From: Rhizoclosmatium globosum
Lineage: Eukaryota; Chytridiomycota; Chytridiomycetes; Chytridiales; Chytriomycetaceae
Direction: 5' to 3'
Assembly (NCBI GenBank): GCA_002104985.1
Contig: MCGO01000326.1
Span: 1 to 32,752 of the forward strand
DNA: 32,752 nucleotides
Shown here one piece after another: positions 30,401-32,752 of the stretch (positions are counted from its first letter, which is position 1; every line of letters starts with the position of its first letter). Under the pieces are notes generated by a model, which did not search any database, was not told the origin of the DNA, and saw nothing but the letters and a program-made list of their open reading frames with translations. Both the position numbers and the translations under genes were made by a program.

Positions 30401-32752
30401 ATGGTCTTGGTATCTCACTCACAGCTTCTGTGAATGAGATTCTATCAAACTCGCATATTGTACAACAAAAGAATTGGATTCTTTTGACATTCAAGAATGA
30501 TTATGCAAGGGTTTGGTATTTTTCCAGATTCGCGTCTCTTGATGAAAAGCTCAATATGCTTAGTTGGGTACAAAATGCAATTCTTGATACTTGTAATCGA
30601 GTTAGCAAGATGTTACTTCTTCAGCTGCTTAAGAAGAAACATCGAGCGAATAGACTTTTGATTGAAAGAAGTATACATGATGAAGTTTCTGACGACGAAG
30701 ATGACGACGACGATGCTTCTTCTTCAAATGCTATTACATTTATTCCAAATCAATTCGCATGTCCCATGGTGTTTTCTCGACAATTCTCTATTCATTGGCG
30801 AGTCAAACCATCGCTGGCATTGAACGCAGCCGTTTCGTCCATATCAGTTTTAGCCATTACGAACAGGAAGAATATGTTCGTTTTTGAAGCTGGTGGAATA
30901 ATTGTGTACTTCAAACTTTCAATTAAGGAGGTTGAGGGCGAGTTTTCTCCCACCGATACTAGTAGAATGGGATCAATTGATGAAATCAATTTGTCCACCG
31001 AAGCATTGAATAAGGATTCTCCTAAAACAGCTTCTCCGGTTCTTTCACGCACGCGTGGTGCGCCAATATCTTCATTTTCTGCCCACAAATCCTCAGAATC
31101 GTACTTATTGTTGGAGTTTTTCGGAGTTGATACACCTGGACCAACAATCACTTCTGAATTTGTCACGATGATTGAATCCAAGTTAAGTCTACTTACTCAA
31201 CGTGAAATTGGAACATATATGTCACGAAATATGAAGACTGTTCGGCTTACTCCCTCTGATGTGGACTTCATTCTTCCTGCAGCGTCCAAATCTCCTCAGC
31301 GCAGAGAGTTTTTCAAGATTCCAGCTGTCATAGACCATCCATTCAAATTTCTGCTGTATCTTAAGCAAGCACTTTTGCTAAACTTGACCTCGTTGCCACC
31401 AAACGACCTTCTGAATACACTGACGGCCTACTACGATAGAGTTTATGGAATTGCTTTCTCAGATGCAGATTTAACAAAGTAAGAGTTTGGTTGCAGTTAT
31501 TGGTCAATTAATACTTCATAAAGGGATAATGCCCAAGATATCAATTTCGGAGAAATGGCCTTGCTTTACAATTCTCTCTTAGCAAGAGGAGCTTCTAGGT
31601 TTGAGAACTCTGTTGGAGCTGGGACTGCAGTTGTTTGTCTTTCCTTGTTGAATGCAAACCGACAAGTTATTGGAACCGTTTCTGAACCGCCTCCACCAAC
31701 ACGTTCAAGTATCGAGCCAAATATCGCCAAAGAAGTCTATGAAACCCTTCGCAACAATTCAAACACACTTAGGTTGCGAGATTATGATTTGTGTCTGCAT
31801 GATGAATGTCCTGTTATGCTCAACGTTGAGATTTGGTGGTCTGGATCAATCAACGCTGACTGTTTGTTGGATTTTGTCTTCAAGTGCTACCAAGACACGA
31901 TGCTGGATTATCTCGCAGAATGTTCGTTGATGTACTTCTCCAAACTTTTGTTGGCCTCAAGACCTGCCTCCTCGTTATCACAATTGGACATAGTGAAGTC
32001 TTTAGTCAATACTCCCACCATAAAGTAGATCCGCTGTTTGGTGACTTATTCGACCAAATGTTGAATCACTTGAAGGTTGCATCATGTCTGAATAACAGCG
32101 CTGTTGAGGAATTGAGCTCGCCGATCAAATTACCTGCCACTATTATGGATGGCTTAGCAACAGAGTCTCGAGATTTGCTTATTGAAACATCGTCTGCTTT
32201 GAGTCCTGTATTGATTTCGCGAGTTTCCAGTGGTTCGGGTGTTGTGGATCTAGATCTTTACTCAAGTAAACCGAAGTCTCTTGAATCTGCCGATCGACAG
32301 ATTTTGATTCTTTCTGGACTACAAGAGCTTCAAGAAATGTATGGTAGTACTTCATCAAAACCAGATGGCCCTATTCAAAAGCCTTCAAGAAGTGGAAGCT
32401 TATCTGACACTCTTCAAAAGCTTGATTGGAGAGCAAGCTCGCCCAACCTCAATTAACCAAGTGCTGATTCTCGCCGAGTAAATATGGAAAACGTCATGTT
32501 TTATAAAAACAGTGCCTTGACAAGCCGAAAGGATATGGAGTACGCAGCGGCTTCTTTATGAGCTAATCGAGTCCAGTAGAATTTCTGTGGCCACCTACAA
32601 CTTGAATAAGTCTGCCTGCGAAGACATCTTCAATCACATCTCAGAATCTTGAGTTGGAACAACATTCGCATGCAGTTTTTGGAAAGCGGTTTCGGATTTG
32701 AGGGCAACAAGAGTCATCCAAATCGAATCGGTATCAACGTCGTCCAAAAATG
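24488..32752 (+). CDS. SZT2: SZT2, large KICSTOR subunit (TORC1 regulator), runs off right edge
   Basis: SZT2 holds GATOR1 at the lysosome/vacuole as part of KICSTOR and so restrains TORC1 when nutrients are low. Exons: 24488-24598, 24672-24961, 25010-25082, 25126-25282, 25327-25749, 25796-26564, 26609-27039, 27080-29351, 29402-29857, 29904-31478, and 31524 to about 32028; phases agree throughout, about 2350 residues so far. Marks: the N-terminal FRITPATR...SQKYRVAIVVDVSASM beta-strand region; VDWELL-like INDIVTKA segments; VPDNEALRFLALTAFGKFIYSSDC around exon 6; large disordered Ser-rich and acidic (SDDEDDDDDASS) linkers. Family length is about 3000 residues, so the C-terminus is probably cut by the window edge. 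After 32028 the reading frame changes (TAG at 32026), and all three frames look partly plausible; an unseen intron or a one-base homopolymer loss would explain it. Confidence 0.85.

Overview
The window is nuclear DNA of a fungus. It carries a vacuolar carboxypeptidase Y, an Nma111-type HtrA protease, a C-14 sterol reductase, the dynactin p27 subunit and SZT2. Introns are short (mostly 44-75 nt), GT-AG, usually with a CTAAC/CTAAT branch site near the acceptor. SZT2 together with dense introns fits an early-diverging (for example chytrid-like) fungus better than a yeast, but that placement is inference.

Layout. 1-7440 is a compact run of ordinary genes: the 3' end of a serine carboxypeptidase, three copies of a small secreted cysteine-rich family (two with GPI-like tails, one truncated) with an 11-exon NMA111 gene between copies 1 and 2, a small membrane protein, and dynactin subunit 6. 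7503-9077 (minus) is a C-14 sterol reductase, divergent from a protein kinase at 9434-10691 (plus).

10728-23149 (minus) is the striking region: about 12.4 kb read in one direction. Its 3' part, from an ATG at 16000 to the stop at 10728, is an intact seven-exon reading frame of about 1640 residues. Its C-terminal third carries the signature of TnpB/Fanzor RNA-guided nucleases: a RuvC-I aspartate, a Ser-Thr-X-X before a four-cysteine zinc ribbon, then RD, with a lysine-rich possible nuclear signal after it. The 5' part (23149 to 19721) is a 1014-residue frame with two ubiquitin-like segments, the second ending in a ubiquitin-like Gly-Gly. Between them (19.7-16.0 kb) is coding-like DNA with a C2H2 finger and phase-consistent introns, but with in-frame stops, phase breaks and minisatellites. 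The whole may be one decaying giant gene or a cluster of same-strand genes.

23874-24446 (minus) holds two pieces of an FKBP2-type ER prolyl isomerase in permuted order, with the 3' part lying upstream of the 5' part and the middle missing. 24488 to the right edge (plus) is SZT2, the large KICSTOR subunit that regulates TORC1. It reads cleanly through 11 exons to about 32.0 kb; beyond that the frame could not be resolved and the gene probably leaves the window.

All exon coordinates were read by eye. The NMA111, dynactin, sterol reductase, kinase and Fanzor-like models each give a length divisible by three across all introns, which supports them strongly.
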